A stretch of 64,000 nucleotides of DNA from Nageia nagi (taxonomy: Eukaryota; Pinophyta). The notes beneath the pieces are model-generated. The model was given only the letters and a program-made list of their open reading frames with translations. It was not told where the DNA came from and did not search any database. The stretch spans positions 19,096,001 to 19,160,000 of the forward strand of contig JBITNC010000002.1 of the NCBI GenBank assembly GCA_050084985.1, given 5' to 3'. This document shows, one piece after another, positions 33,831 through 44,800 of the stretch. Positions within the stretch are counted from its first letter, which is position 1. Each line of letters begins with the position of its first letter. The position numbers and the translations under genes were made by a program.

Positions 33831-35163
33831 CTAATTAAGTTGTTGCTCATCTTCCACAAGAGCAATCATATGTGAAGCTTCAACCATATTTTCATAGAGA
33901 GCCCTACCTTTGATCAGCTTGGTTGGCTTGATCTCTATATCATATTCCATTATTTTAGTAATCCAACTAGCTTTTCCTTCACCTAAATCTCCTTGTATAA
34001 TATAATTTCTTACATCTAAATGAATAGTATATACAAGGATTCTACTGTAGGAGACATAATACTTAAACTTTTTAAGTCCCTTCATAATGGAAAACACTTA
34101 CTTTTTAATATATGAATACCTTTATTGATGTTGATGTAGTGTTTGACTATGAAAAGCAATCAGGTGTTCTTCATTATTATCATCCTTCTATGCAAGAATT
34201 GTAACAATGCACCTATCTGCTTCATGTGCATACATGATCAAATTTTTTGACATATCAGGGTTTTTAAGCATAAAAGCTTCTATTATAGCCTATTTTATCT
34301 CTTTAAAGGCTACTTTTGCTTCATATGACTAGGAAAATATAACATCTTTCTTTAACATTGAAGTGATTAAAGATACAATTTTTGAAAAATTACTAATAAA
34401 TTTCCTAACAAAATTGATCTAACCAGGGAATGATTATAAGGCCTTCTTATTAGAGGGGAGTGGCAATGCTTATATAGCTTTTACTCTATCTAGATCAATT
34501 CCTAGTTCCTCTTTCAAGACAATATGGCCAAGTAACTTTCCTTGGTTGATCATAAAAATTAACTTTTTTGGGTTGATTGAAATGCCAAACTTCATGCATC
34601 TTTCAAAGACTAATCTTAGATGTTCCTAGTGATCACTTCTACTTCTAGAGAAGATAGTGATATCATCTAGATAGATCAATATAATCTTATTTATTAACTC
34701 ACCAAATGCATGATCCATGGCTATTTAAAAAGTAGCTTCTACATTAGAAAGACCAAATGGCATCCTTTGAAAAGCAAATGTTCTCCATTTAATTGTAAAT
34801 GCTATTTTGAACTGATCTTCATCCTTCACCTAGATCTAGTTTAATATTGAGTAACCATCAATCATTTAAAAATAGCAAGCTCTAGCTACTATATGAAAGA
34901 TTTGCTCCATAGGAGGTAGAGGATAATTATCTTTTAGGGACACTTTATTTAAATTTTTGAAATCAACATAGAATCTAATTTCTCCACTTTTCTTTCTCAT
35001 AGGAACTAAATTTGCAACCCAAGAAGAATGGTTGATAGGATAAATGATTTTTGAATCAAGGCACTTGATTAACTTCTATTTCATAGCTTTTTTTATTTTT
35101 GGATTTACAGGTCTTTGTTTTTGTTTGTATGGTTTAGCTTCTGGTTCGAGCTCAACCATGTGT
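33831..35163 (-). pseudogene. T2 reverse transcriptase and Ty3-type RNase H
   Basis: RT begins near HMVELEPEAKPYKQKQRPVN (35163) and includes YPINHSSWVANLVPMRKKSG, FYVDFKNLNKVSLKDNYPLP, FAFQRMPFGLSNVEATF, and the catalytic IYLDDITIFSRSRSDH (YLDD at 34662-34673, intact), then KFGISINPKKLIFM and GKLLGHIVLKEELGIDLDRV. RNase H follows with NPDMSKNLIMYAHEADRCIV and, at 34097-33831, an open piece ending GKASWITKIMEYDIEIKPTK. Directly after it comes integrase, so no aRNH lies between them. Stops at expected Gln and Trp codons throughout. Confidence 0.9.
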
Positions 35164-35439
35164 TGGATGATGTCTTTGTCATATGTCTTAAGATCATCAT
35201 AAGTCCAAGCAATCACCTAGGAAAACTAAGGATAAATCTAAGACATAGCAGCCTTTTCTACACTAGAACACTCTGAACCAACTTTTATGTACTTACCAAG
35301 CTCTACTTCTAGCTCAACATAATTCTCCTTCAAGATGATCAAATACTTGGCCTTTAGGACATCTTCTAAATCAAATAGTCTTTCAAAAAAGAGTAGTCCT
35401 TTTGGTATTACATTATTTCTAAGTTGAATGAAATCTGAT

Positions 35440-36260
35440 TCTCAAAAACAATCAAGCATTTCTTAAATACCAAAAGTGTGAGCCACTACTTCATTTATGA
35501 GAAAGTTGATAATATGCTCATTGGATTCAAATACTTGCCAGAAGTTTGGAATGTTAGGTACTAAAGGCCTACAATAAACTTTGACTCCAAGAGATCCTCT
35601 TTTATGATGAGCAGGGTTATAACATGCTCCTCTTCTAGCAAGTGTATTAGTTACTTGGTTGTGCTAGGAATAGATACAAAATTGATAGCCAAAAATTACT
35701 CCAATAAATCCCACACTCTATTCCTATAGTTATTCAGATAATGGTGCTTTGCATTGATCTAATTTCTAACTTGCTTAATGACCAATTTAGAATCACCATG
35801 GATAATCAGGCATCTAATACCTATACTAATTACTTTAGATAACCCTAAATAAAGGGCTTCATACTCAGTAACATTGTTTGTACAAGTCCATGTGAATTGA
35901 AAGGAGAATCTTTTAATAGTCCCCTTAGGAGAGTTAAAGACTACTCTAGCTCTACATCCATGTCTACATGGAGAACCATCAAAATACATCATCCATATCT
36001 CATATTCTTTATCAATAGTAACTAAAACTAGCTGAATTTTTTTATATAGATAATAATTGCCCATGGTAGCATTTGTGATGTGATAATTTAGATCATTAGC
36101 TGATAGAACTTTGGTTATTAGTAGTAATTCCCTTAGTGTATCACTTTCAAATATTTCCACTAGTTGTGGATCATTTATACAATTTACTTCATTGATCCTC
36201 TTGAGATAGATAGTTTTAGTGCCTTCATTTAGAATCTTCACCAATTTGTTTTGGAAAATA
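35440..36260 (-). pseudogene. T2 archaeal-type RNase H placed before RT
   Basis: An open frame (to 35759) followed by decayed sequence. Motifs: YEIWMMYFDGSPC, FNSPKGTIKRFSFQFT, CTNNVTEYEALYLGLSKVIS, CLIIHGDSKLVIKQVRN, then after a stop and shift NRVWDLLExFLAINFVSIP, VTNTLARRGACYNPAH and VYCRPLVPNIPNFWQVFESN. The Asp of FDGS, Glu of TEYEAL and Asp of HGDSKL are present. In T1 and T3 of this window aRNH follows the Ty3-type RNase H; here it sits between protease and RT, joined to the protease in one frame. I know plant gag-pol predictions with this order, so it is a known but less usual plan. Confidence 0.85.
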
Positions 36261-36640
36261 AGTAGAAGATGACTATAGTCTAAGGCTAGGTACCCTTTCA
36301 ATTTAGTAGTAAATTCTCTAGAAAGACATATTTTGAATAGAGGTGTAATATCAACTACAATAATGTTTTAGATAACATAAATATCAGGGAAGGCATTCAA
36401 GGTTATTTGAACACCTTTAACACTACTAACAACATATACTAAAGAAGAATCTAACTATATGACACCATCAATGCATCTTGTAATGTACAATTTCATTTCA
36501 TCTATAATAGCTTTAGGGATAATAGTTATGGTAGCTCTAGTATCAATCATACAATTGTTTACTACCCAACCTTCTAATCTTAGGGATAAATAGAAAGGTG
36601 AGGGTCTTCTTACACCTATTAGAGCTAGAGAGACAATTTT
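36261..36640 (-). pseudogene. T2 aspartic protease (active-site Gly changed)
   Basis: Minus-strand frame: LEGWVVNNCMIDTRATITII with the catalytic Asp followed by Thr-Arg where Thr-Gly is expected (GGA to AGA), PKAIIDEMKL, then SVKGVQITLNAFPDIYVI and PLFKICLSREFTTKLKGYLA. It reads into the aRNH frame starting at 36301. The fit to a Ty3/gypsy retropepsin (D-T-G-A-T-SIIP, then LGRPWL-like end) is clear though the LGRP motif is degraded. Confidence 0.75.
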
Positions 36641-37699
36641 AGATTTATCATATACAAGATTCTCTTCATTTGTCCTCTTTTTACTATTTCTTAACTTTAA
36701 AGCTTCTTACAAATGATCTAATTGAATTGGTATCTATCTAATGCATAAAACATAGTCTTTATAGAAGGAGTTTTTCTTCAATTCTTCCATAATGTTGTTA
36801 CGGAGCATAATGGGATGGTCTTACTTGGTTCTACTTGTTGAGTGTTCTGAATGTTGAGTATCCTTTTCTTTAGATAGTCAGTGATGAAAGGATATCTCAA
36901 TGTATCAGTCTTCTTTCTTCGAGAATTATTTTCTTATTGTAGTGAGGTTTGTTTCACCTAGGCACTATATCCAAGTTATGATGAAATAGTACCTAACTTG
37001 ATGGAATAGTAACCTAGGTTAAATAGGATTGATATGTTGGTTCTAAGGTTGAGCTAAGGAGTCTTAGCTTTATAGTTCATGTTGGGCTTGAATGGGAGCT
37101 GATACTGCTAATTGGCTTGAGACTGTTATGGAACTATTGAAGAAGTTGCTTTGGTTTGAACATAATTTTCTATTCTCTAGCATATCTTGAAACCAAAAGT
37201 TGACCATTATGAGTCAGCAATGGATCTAAAGTAAGTTCTAACCATCTGATCAGAATGTAACCCACATATTAATGTTGATATACAACATATGAATCTAGAA
37301 AATGAGGAGCTGAACATGGTGGACACCATTTGTGATGCTAAAGTAGCATTATCTATAAATTGTCATAATAGCATTCTCAATTATTTTAAAGATTAGACTA
37401 TTTTGGTTGGTTGATCTTGGGTTGGAATCTTGGTTGATACTGATTATCATACTTCTATAATTAAACCATGATCTACCTTTCTTATAGAGTGAGCTTGTTG
37501 GTTATATTTCTAATAGTTATCTCCAACTACCTTATTCTTTCCTCTTCTTAAGATTTAGATTTAGTACCAATGCTTATGGATGCAAGAGTAGGTAATGCTA
37601 GTAGCTAATTTTGAATAGTAGGTTTGAGAGGAGGTGGTAAGGCTAGAACTTCAAGGTGACCTATTTGTGGAGCCTACTTGGGAGGTAAACTTGGAAATA
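36641..37699 (-). other. T2 gag C-terminal and spacer region
   Basis: Lies between the Gag core and the protease. Frames are broken and I could not identify the zinc knuckle with confidence. Composition is similar to the flanking coding DNA, so it is probably decayed gag. Confidence 0.35.
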
Positions 37700-38290
37700 T
37701 AGGCATGACTATTCTGGGCTACATTTTACTAGAGAACACCAAGGTTTATTTTGTAGTCTTTATTGCCTGGTAAACATTTGGGAATGTATCACCTGACATA
37801 ACAATAAGCATATTGAGGTTAGGAATACCAGAGCTTGAGCATTTGTTGGTCTAATCCTTGCTAGTATGGATTTCCATATCATTTCAAGTATGATATTAAA
37901 ATCATTAAAAGATTCATGCGGATGTCTTTTGATACATGCTATGAGGCTAAGGAATGTGCTATCATCACCATCTACAAAAAATCTTTTAATCAAGGCCTAA
38001 CACAACTCTCCCCATGAATTTATAAATTAGGGGGTGAGATTTTTGAACCATTCAGCTACTTTGCCTTCAAAAGAGTGTGACAGTAACCTTGTCATCATAA
38101 TTTCATGATTAATGTCAAAGCTTGAAGCCAATAAAGATACATTTTGATAGTGCTCATATGGCATATTTTCAGAGTGATCATACTTAGGAAAAGATTTAAA
38201 AGTTTCTTGAGGTATAGACAATGAATTAGTAGCTACAACCAAAGGATGACTATTATTTTAGGTAGGAAAATCCATTGGTTGAGTCATACT
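37700..38290 (-). pseudogene. T2 gag core
   Basis: Two open pieces in series: SLSIPQETFKSFPKYDHSEN, YEHYQNVSLLASSFDINHEI, MMTRLLSHSFEGKVAEWFKN (38242-38027) and ALIKRFFVDGDDSTFLSLIA, RHPHESFNDFNIILEMI (37993-37760). These match the retrotransposon Gag domain (F-YD-S-D...F...LL...AEWF..L...F..L...F..F), with the usual spacing. A stop and a short gap between them are the only breaks. Start near 38242 is tentative. Confidence 0.8.
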
Positions 38291-38673
38291 TGAAGAATGT
38301 ATAGGAGGTGAAGGATTTTTTGGGAATGAGTAAAATACAACTAACAAAGGGGTATCCCTTAAAGAGATCAAAGGATACATAACTTGAGATATATTTCATC
38401 TAATACTCCTATGAGGAAGTGATAGCTCCTACAATCTAGGCTATCTAAGGAAATTTCTGGCACTACTTCTAGTTAGTCTATGTTTTAGAGGTACCAAGGT
38501 TCAAAAAATTTGATAGGTTAATAGCAAAGTCACCAATAAGGTTACAAAAAGCTTATAATCTTGAAGGATCAATTTAATAACTCACCAAATGAGGTTATCA
38601 AGTGTAAAAATGTCTACTAAATATGATATTTAACTTGCATCCCATCGAGTATGCCAAAAATGGAACTAGCTAA

Positions 38674-39838
38674 TGTTGATCAATATTGTGTAACCTCAAG
38701 GGTTTGCTCTAGTCATGTTCTCCACTTCCTTCAATAGTAGGTTCCTTGAAAGAGTAAAAGATGGTGGGGATGTGCTCATGTTGGTTTTTTGCTCAATCTT
38801 TGATTTATAGGCTACTTCCTATCTATATTTAAGGTTAAAAGTAATAGGAAAGGAATAAAAAGATGGAGAGTTATAGGAAAGAGATAAGTAAATAAACAAC
38901 TAAAATAGAAAATTTACAACCTAAGCATTGTAGCACAGGCAACAATCCATAGCTAATATTAAGAATAGCAAACTATGTCACACTTGAGATCTCATAATCA
39001 CAACACATAGCCATAACTTGAAAAAAACATTCCACACATAACATTCACAAAAGCAATAATAGCCACTTTGTTGTAAGAGGGAAAAGCATTGTCTATTTGC
39101 ATTATCATATGTGAATTGCTCTTACAAATTGAGGCAAATTTGTTAAAATGTTTGACCTTTTTATTTTAAAAACTAGCTATTTATACAACTTCCCCCTCTT
39201 TTGGATGGTTGGGTTTCATTAATATACATTATTGCTAGCATTGAATGAAATAACTAAAACAACACTATTTACACAAATGCTACAACTATGCTAGATTATA
39301 TAGTGAACAAGTACTAATCACATAATTATATAGGAATTTGTAACTTCTGGTCAACCATGTCCACAAAGCCACAATCCTTTTTACATTTCATTGATTGCTC
39401 CTTCTTCGACCCTATAGCTGATTGAATATAACACTATTACTAATTAACGATAGCATTGTAGTTGATTGAGTAATTATTTGATTGCACATTGATTGGTATA
39501 ATTTGGTATTATGCTTCATCAATTGTTATTTACTTCTCTGTAATCTTTATGATCTCTACTATGGATGTCAGTAATCAGAGTAATGGTGTTGATAGAAATT
39601 ATGTTTACTTGGTTCATGAAGAACTACCACTGTTATGTGGAAATGGGTTGGTTTTAACACATTAATAGGGCCCTAGGGGTCAAACACTTAATATGAAGTG
39701 GACTCGGGTGTTCTTTCTCATGCATTACACTTTCACTTACTTAGCAAGCTCTATGTTCTTCTTTTGGGTTCTGTTGATGATCTGGTTCTTTTAGGACTTA
39801 CTTATTTTCATCAAGAACTATGATTTCATCCTTCAAAA
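38674..39838 (-). repeat. 5' LTR of T2, first part (interrupted by K)
   Basis: 1,165 bp aligning with 26560-27720, starting TGTTGATCAATATTGTG. It breaks at 39838 inside the 79-bp tandem repeats, where copia K begins, and resumes at 49000. Confidence 0.9.
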
Positions 39839-41729
39839 TGTTGAGCATGTGTGATTGTCATTGTTGTCAACACGTGGTTTTGGTAAAGACCAGGTTCTGG
39901 AGGTGATGAAGTCAGCAAGGAGAATTGAAAAGTTGGGGTTAGTAAATTAAGCATTTTGGAATGAAATAATAAAAGCTCAGTTGTGAAAAAAAAAACCCAG
40001 GTTCCGGAGAAAGTGAGTAGAGCATTCCGGAAGCATGAAGATGACGTCACGGGAAGAACGATGTTCACATTTTTGAATGAAACTGGGTTTTGGAGATGAT
40101 GAGGTCAGCAAGGGGTGAATAAAAGTCTGGAGATAAAAGTCTAGAGATAAAAGTGCGAAGATAAAAGTTCGAAGATAAAAGTGTGAAGATAAAAGTTCGG
40201 AGATAAAAGTGCGAAGATAAAAATCCAGAGATAAAAGTGCAAAGATAAAAGTTCGGAGACAAAAGTGCGAAGATAAAAGTCTAGAGAGAAAAGTCTGAAG
40301 ATAAAAGTCCGAAGATAAAAGTCCAGAGATAAAAGTCTGAAGATAAAAGTCTAGAGAGAAAAGTCCAGAGATAAAATTCCGGAGATAAAAGTTTGGAGAT
40401 AAAAGTCTGGAGATAAAAGTTCGGAGATAAAAGTTTGAAGATAAAAGTTCGAAGATAAAAGTCTGGAGATAAAAGTCTGAACATCATAGGAAGTGTTTTA
40501 CTCTACTTTCAGAGTCCAAAGAAGATGACATTAGCAATTAGTGTTGAAAATTCTGGAAGGCCACGCAGATACCTCGGAACTCTCTTTCGGAGTTTGGAGA
40601 TGATGACATCATGGTGTGGACATCGTGGGAAGCATTTTACTCTACTTCCAAAGTCTAGAGAAGATGATGTTAGCAGTTGGTGTTAAAAAGTCTAGAAGGC
40701 CACGTAGATACCTGGAACTCTCTTTCAGAGTTTAGAGATGATGACATCATGGTGAATACAATAAACATCTGGTAAGCTAGTAGGCCATGCAGATACCTTG
40801 GAACTCTCTTCCAAAATTAGTGGAGAAAGAGCTACACTTGTCTGAACAACTTTATTTAAGCAAGAGGAGCATTCATCAGTTATAGCAGTTGCAATCTCAG
40901 ATAGTGAACTCTCTTAGTGTAGGAGTAGTTACAAATAAAGATTCCTTTTCAATTTGTTTTTGGTAACGTGTCATGACAAGAACAGTTTCGTGAGGGTTTT
41001 TCTTGATGTGTAACAATTTTTCTTGATGTGTAACGGTTTTCTTGATGTGTAACGATTTGTAGGAATGGATGTGAAGATTGGATTGGAGATAGAGGGAAAA
41101 CTGGTGAGCAGAGACATGAGAGTTGTAGTAATAGCGTGGAAGAGATGGAGAGTGGATAGAAGAAGGTGTGAAAAATGAGCGTGGAGAGAAGAGTGAGAAG
41201 AGAAGTGTGTAGTGGAGAGGGAAGAGCGTGGAAGAGGGGAGTATCCGAAGTATGTGAAGTGAGCAAATGAATATGCAGAGAGGATAGTGATTATTTAACT
41301 GTGTTACTTTGGAGCTATGTGCAGAGATCAAACAATGAGAATTAGAGCTAGACCATTGAGGGTCTTCTAGAACTGTATTCCATCCTCCTTTTTGAATGTT
41401 GAATCAAGTGGGTGCTTGATAGCTGGAGTTGGTGCTCCAAGCAGTAGGTGCTGCTATATTTAAAGTGGTAGTTGGTGCTACCCTTCATAGTTGGTGTTGT
41501 GAATCTGTAAGCTTTCTTTAATGACTGGATTTGGATTGGAGTCCAAGTAGTCATGTTCGAGGATGTAGCCAATCTAGTGAACCTCGTTATATCTGGTGTT
41601 GTGTGATGTACTTGGTGTGCTTGCTCATTTTTCTCTAGCTTTTAATCTATCTTTATTTACGAAGCTTAAATTGATTATTTTTATATACACTGATTCACCC
41701 CCCCTCTCAGTGTCACTCGAAGTCCAACA
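39839..41729 (+). repeat. 5' LTR of K
   Basis: Contains a 14-bp minisatellite (40117-40480), two tandem units of about 138 bp (40482-40620 and 40621-40758, each with GGCCACG-AGATACCT and GATGACATCATGGTG) and a pyrimidine-rich end before CCAACA. The minus-strand frames across it, rich in LLSPDFYLRTF, are only the minisatellite in translation. Confidence 0.95.
40117..40480. repeat. 14-bp minisatellite in K 5' LTR
   Basis: Exactly 26 units of 14 bp of the type AGATAAAAGTNNGG or AGATAAAAGTNNGA. The GATAAAAG core is constant, the last four bases vary. 364 bp = 26 x 14. The other LTR has 27 units. Confidence 0.95.
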
Positions 41730-41731
41730 AT

Positions 41732-41744
41732 TGGTATCAGAGCC
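41732..41744 (+). other. Primer-binding site of K
   Basis: TGGTATCAGAGCC, two bases after the LTR end, perfect complement of the 3' end of plant initiator tRNA-Met. Confidence 0.95.
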
Positions 41745-41793
41745 AAGTTCCTACTTAGGCTATAATAGCTAAGGAGATCCTGGTAGTGGCACT

Positions 41794-43620
41794 ATGGCAA
41801 GCGGAGAAGGTTTCTCATCTAACAAGGCACCTCTCTTTGATGGAACCAATTATGCTTTCTGGAAACTTCGAATGAAGACTTATCTCAGTGCATTGGGTTT
41901 TGGTACTTGGGATGCTGTTAAAAGGGGTTACACTCCTCCCCCTACAGGTCCATCAGATGAAGCAGAAAGAAAGGCATTTGAATGTGATGCAAAAGTAAGA
42001 AATGCTCTAATGTGTGGTCTTGTGGACAGTGAACTGGTGAAAGTTATGGCATGCAAATCTACAAAAGAAATATGGAATAAGTTGAAGAGCATTCACAAAG
42101 GAGATGATAAAGTCAAGGAAGCAAAACTCCAAACTCATAGAGCTCAATTCGAAGGTCTAAAGATGAATGAATATGAAACCATCGAAGCATACATGTTGAG
42201 AGTAAATGAAATTACTAATGCAATCAAAGGTCTTGGGGAAGAAATTGAAGATCATGTCATCGTGAAAAAGGTACTACGATCTCTCACATATCGCTTTGAT
42301 TCAAAGGTGTCTGCTATTGAAGAAGCAAAAAATTTGAAAACTTTCAGCATGGATGAAATGCATGGATCGCTGACTGCTTATGAAATGAGGATCGAAAAAG
42401 CAAAACATTCAAAAAAGGAAGCAGCGTTTAAAGCCAATAATAGTACCAAAGCCAAAATAGATTCTGACGATGAGGAATAATCTGATGGAGCAAAAGCAAA
42501 TTTTGTTAGAAAGCTAAAAAGGGGAAAAGGTAAATATAAAGGCAAGCTACCGTTTAAATGTTTTAACTGTGGTGGTATTGGTCATTTCAATTCAAAATGT
42601 CCATATAGAAAAACTGATAAAGATGATCAAGAATCATATTTCGAGAAAAACCACAAAATGAAATCTCATGCTCGAAATAGAAGGTCAAATAGACAGAGCT
42701 TCATATCTAGAAATGAAGGCTCCACTGATGATGATTCCAGTAATGAATCAGAAAAAGAATACAATGGAGCATCATTTATGGCATTTGAAGAGAAATTGAA
42801 TGAAGATAATCAAAATGACCAAGAACATAAAAAGGAAGAGATAGATGAAGAAAATGACTATGAGATTGAGTATGATCTTGAAGAAGAACTAATAACAGCA
42901 TTGAATGAACTGGAGAAAGAAATAAAGAAAAATAAGAAACTCTCAAAAAGGTTTGATGATGCAAGTAATATTATAGAAAACTTAAAAATAGAAGTGGAAG
43001 AATCTAAGAGGATAAATGAGAGTTTGGAGGAACAGCTTCTTGTGAAAGTTAAAGATTGCAGTAAGCTCGAAGAAGAAATAACTGGGCTACGTATGCAACT
43101 ATAGGAAGTCACCAAGAAAATCAGCTCTTTTGAATATCTAGAAGGAAGGTCGACTAAACTCAGTGAAATCATTAACAGTCAAAGAATGTTTTCTGATAAA
43201 TCTGGTCTAGGATATGAACAAGGACAATCTTCCAATGACATAAAAAGGGAAAACATAAAAGAAAACAAGAAGAAGGAAGATAGCTCAGGACTGGAGGATG
43301 ATGGCTTCACTCAAGTGCATTCCAGAACAAGACCCTATGCAAGACCAAGAAGTACTCAGCAATATAATAACTACATCCATCCCTTCAATAGATACTATTT
43401 CAAATGTAATGCGTATGGACATAAAATTTTTGAATGTAAGTATAATATCGCTCCAAGAACCTTTGTTACTAGGAATGCATTCGGCCCACTAATGGAGTAT
43501 CCAGTTGAGTGTTACAACTATCATGAGTATGGACACATTACCAGATTCTATAGAAATAATCATGGCATGAGGTTCTTTCCATCGAGACAATTTCCTTCCA
43601 TAACATAGAATAAATAGTTT
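41794..43620 (+). pseudogene. K gag
   Basis: One frame from ATG at 41794 (MASGEGFSSNKAPLFDGTNY) with stops at 42478 and 43102 and two near 43606. It has the N-terminal LFDGTNYAFWKLRMKTYL block and UBN2-type Gag core (ALMCGLVDSELVKVMACKST, EIWNKLKSIH, EAYMLRVNEI, KVLRSLTYRFDSKVSAIEE), a first zinc knuckle CFNCGGIGHFNSKC (about 42558-42599), an acidic part with a long coiled coil (EEELITALNELEKEIKKNKK ... 42880-43104) and two further knuckle relics (YFKCNAYGHKIFEC, ECYNYHEYGHITRF) in which one ligand each is changed. Such a long coiled-coil Gag fits Sirevirus-like or related copia lineages; the lineage is not certain. Confidence 0.92.
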
Positions 43621-44800
43621 CAGAGCAGTCATCCACAGGAAAAAGAAAAGTATAATAAAAAACAAGAAGCTAAAATAAAAGTAAAACAATTCTGGAAAGA
43701 AAAGGAGAAACTCAGAGAGGATAAAGAGTCTTTAATCATTCAAATAGCATTAAAAGCTCAAGACAAACCATCACCATGGATATTAGACAGCAGATGCTCA
43801 AGTCACATGACAGGTGACAAGAAGAAATTTCAAAACTACAGGAATATGAAGGTGGGTCAGTAAGATTTGGAAACAATGATGGCGCATAGATTATCGGCAA
43901 AGGGACAGTCAAAATAAATGATGGCAACATCAGATCCAAAGAGGTATTATTTGTTATGGGACTGAAGCATAATTTGTTGAGTGTCAGTCAAATATGTGAT
44001 AAAGGACATGATGTAATTTTCAAAAAGCATGGCTGTGAGATTCGAAGGGCAAATAGTGGTAGACTTGTAGCAGTTGGTACAAGAACCTATGGTAATTTAT
44101 ACACCTTATCAGATATTTTAGAGGGATCATGTCTTCTAGGCAAGGAGAGTGATAATTGGCTATGGCATAAGAGATTGGGACACATCTATTTTAAAAACTT
44201 GATGAACATTTGCTCAAAAAGAGCAGTAAGAGATATGCCTAGTATCAGCACACCAGCAAATGATATTTGTGATTCATGCCAAAGGGGAAAGCAAACTCAA
44301 GCAAAGTTCAAAGTGAAAGAATATCACACAAGCAGACCATTGGAAATCATACACACCGACCTATGCGGACCAATGAGAACACAAAGCTTCAATGGAGATA
44401 AGTATTTTATTCTATTCATAGATGATTATTCAAGAATGACTTGGGTGCAATTTTTAAAACATAAATCTGAAGCTTTTGAAATGTTCAAAGCATTTAAAAA
44501 TCAAGTAGAAAATTAGATAGAGAGGAGAATTAAATGTATTTGCTCAGACAGAGGAGGTGAGTTCACTTTTGATGAGTTTACTGAGTTTTGCATACAACAC
44601 AGAATTAAAAGACAATTCTCTGCAGCTAGAACTCCACAACAAAATGGAGTAGTTGAAAGAAAAAATAGAGCAGTACAAGAAATGGCTCGAACCATGCTGA
44701 TAGAAAGCAAGGTTACTGATAGGTTCTGGAAAGAAGCAATGCATACTGCAATGCATATTCAAAATAGATGTATGATGCGACCACATGAAGACAGAACACC
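43621..44800 (+). pseudogene. K protease and integrase
   Basis: Protease: SPWILDSRCSSHMTGDKKKF (about 43777); the catalytic DSG reads DSR (GGA to AGA). A one-base deletion near 43845 shifts the frame; the rest follows as GGSVRFGNNDGA, GLKHNLLSVSQICDKGHDVI. Integrase: HHCC zinc finger WLWHKRLGHIYFKN ... CDSCQRGKQ, then IIHTDLCGPM (first Asp codon 44358-44360), FIDDYSRMTWV, CSDRGGEFTFDEF (second Asp 44547-44549) and QQNGVVERKNRAVQEMARTM (Glu 44655-44657). The D,D,E triad is complete; a TAG at 44514 cuts the frame. Confidence 0.93.

Noticed and set aside
40065-40487. Minus-strand frames with repeated LLSPDFYLRTF
   Set aside because: Products of the 14-bp minisatellite in the copia LTR; same frames at 47232-47764. 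14 bp is not a multiple of three, so no consistent protein is encoded.
40897-41331. 144-codon minus-strand frame in the K LTR, repeated at 48165-48596
   Set aside because: Lies in LTR DNA and appears in both copies because the LTRs are duplicates; no domain, low complexity.
42776-43172. Minus-strand frames opposite K gag
   Set aside because: Shadows of the acidic coiled-coil coding region; Ser/Leu-rich antisense translation.
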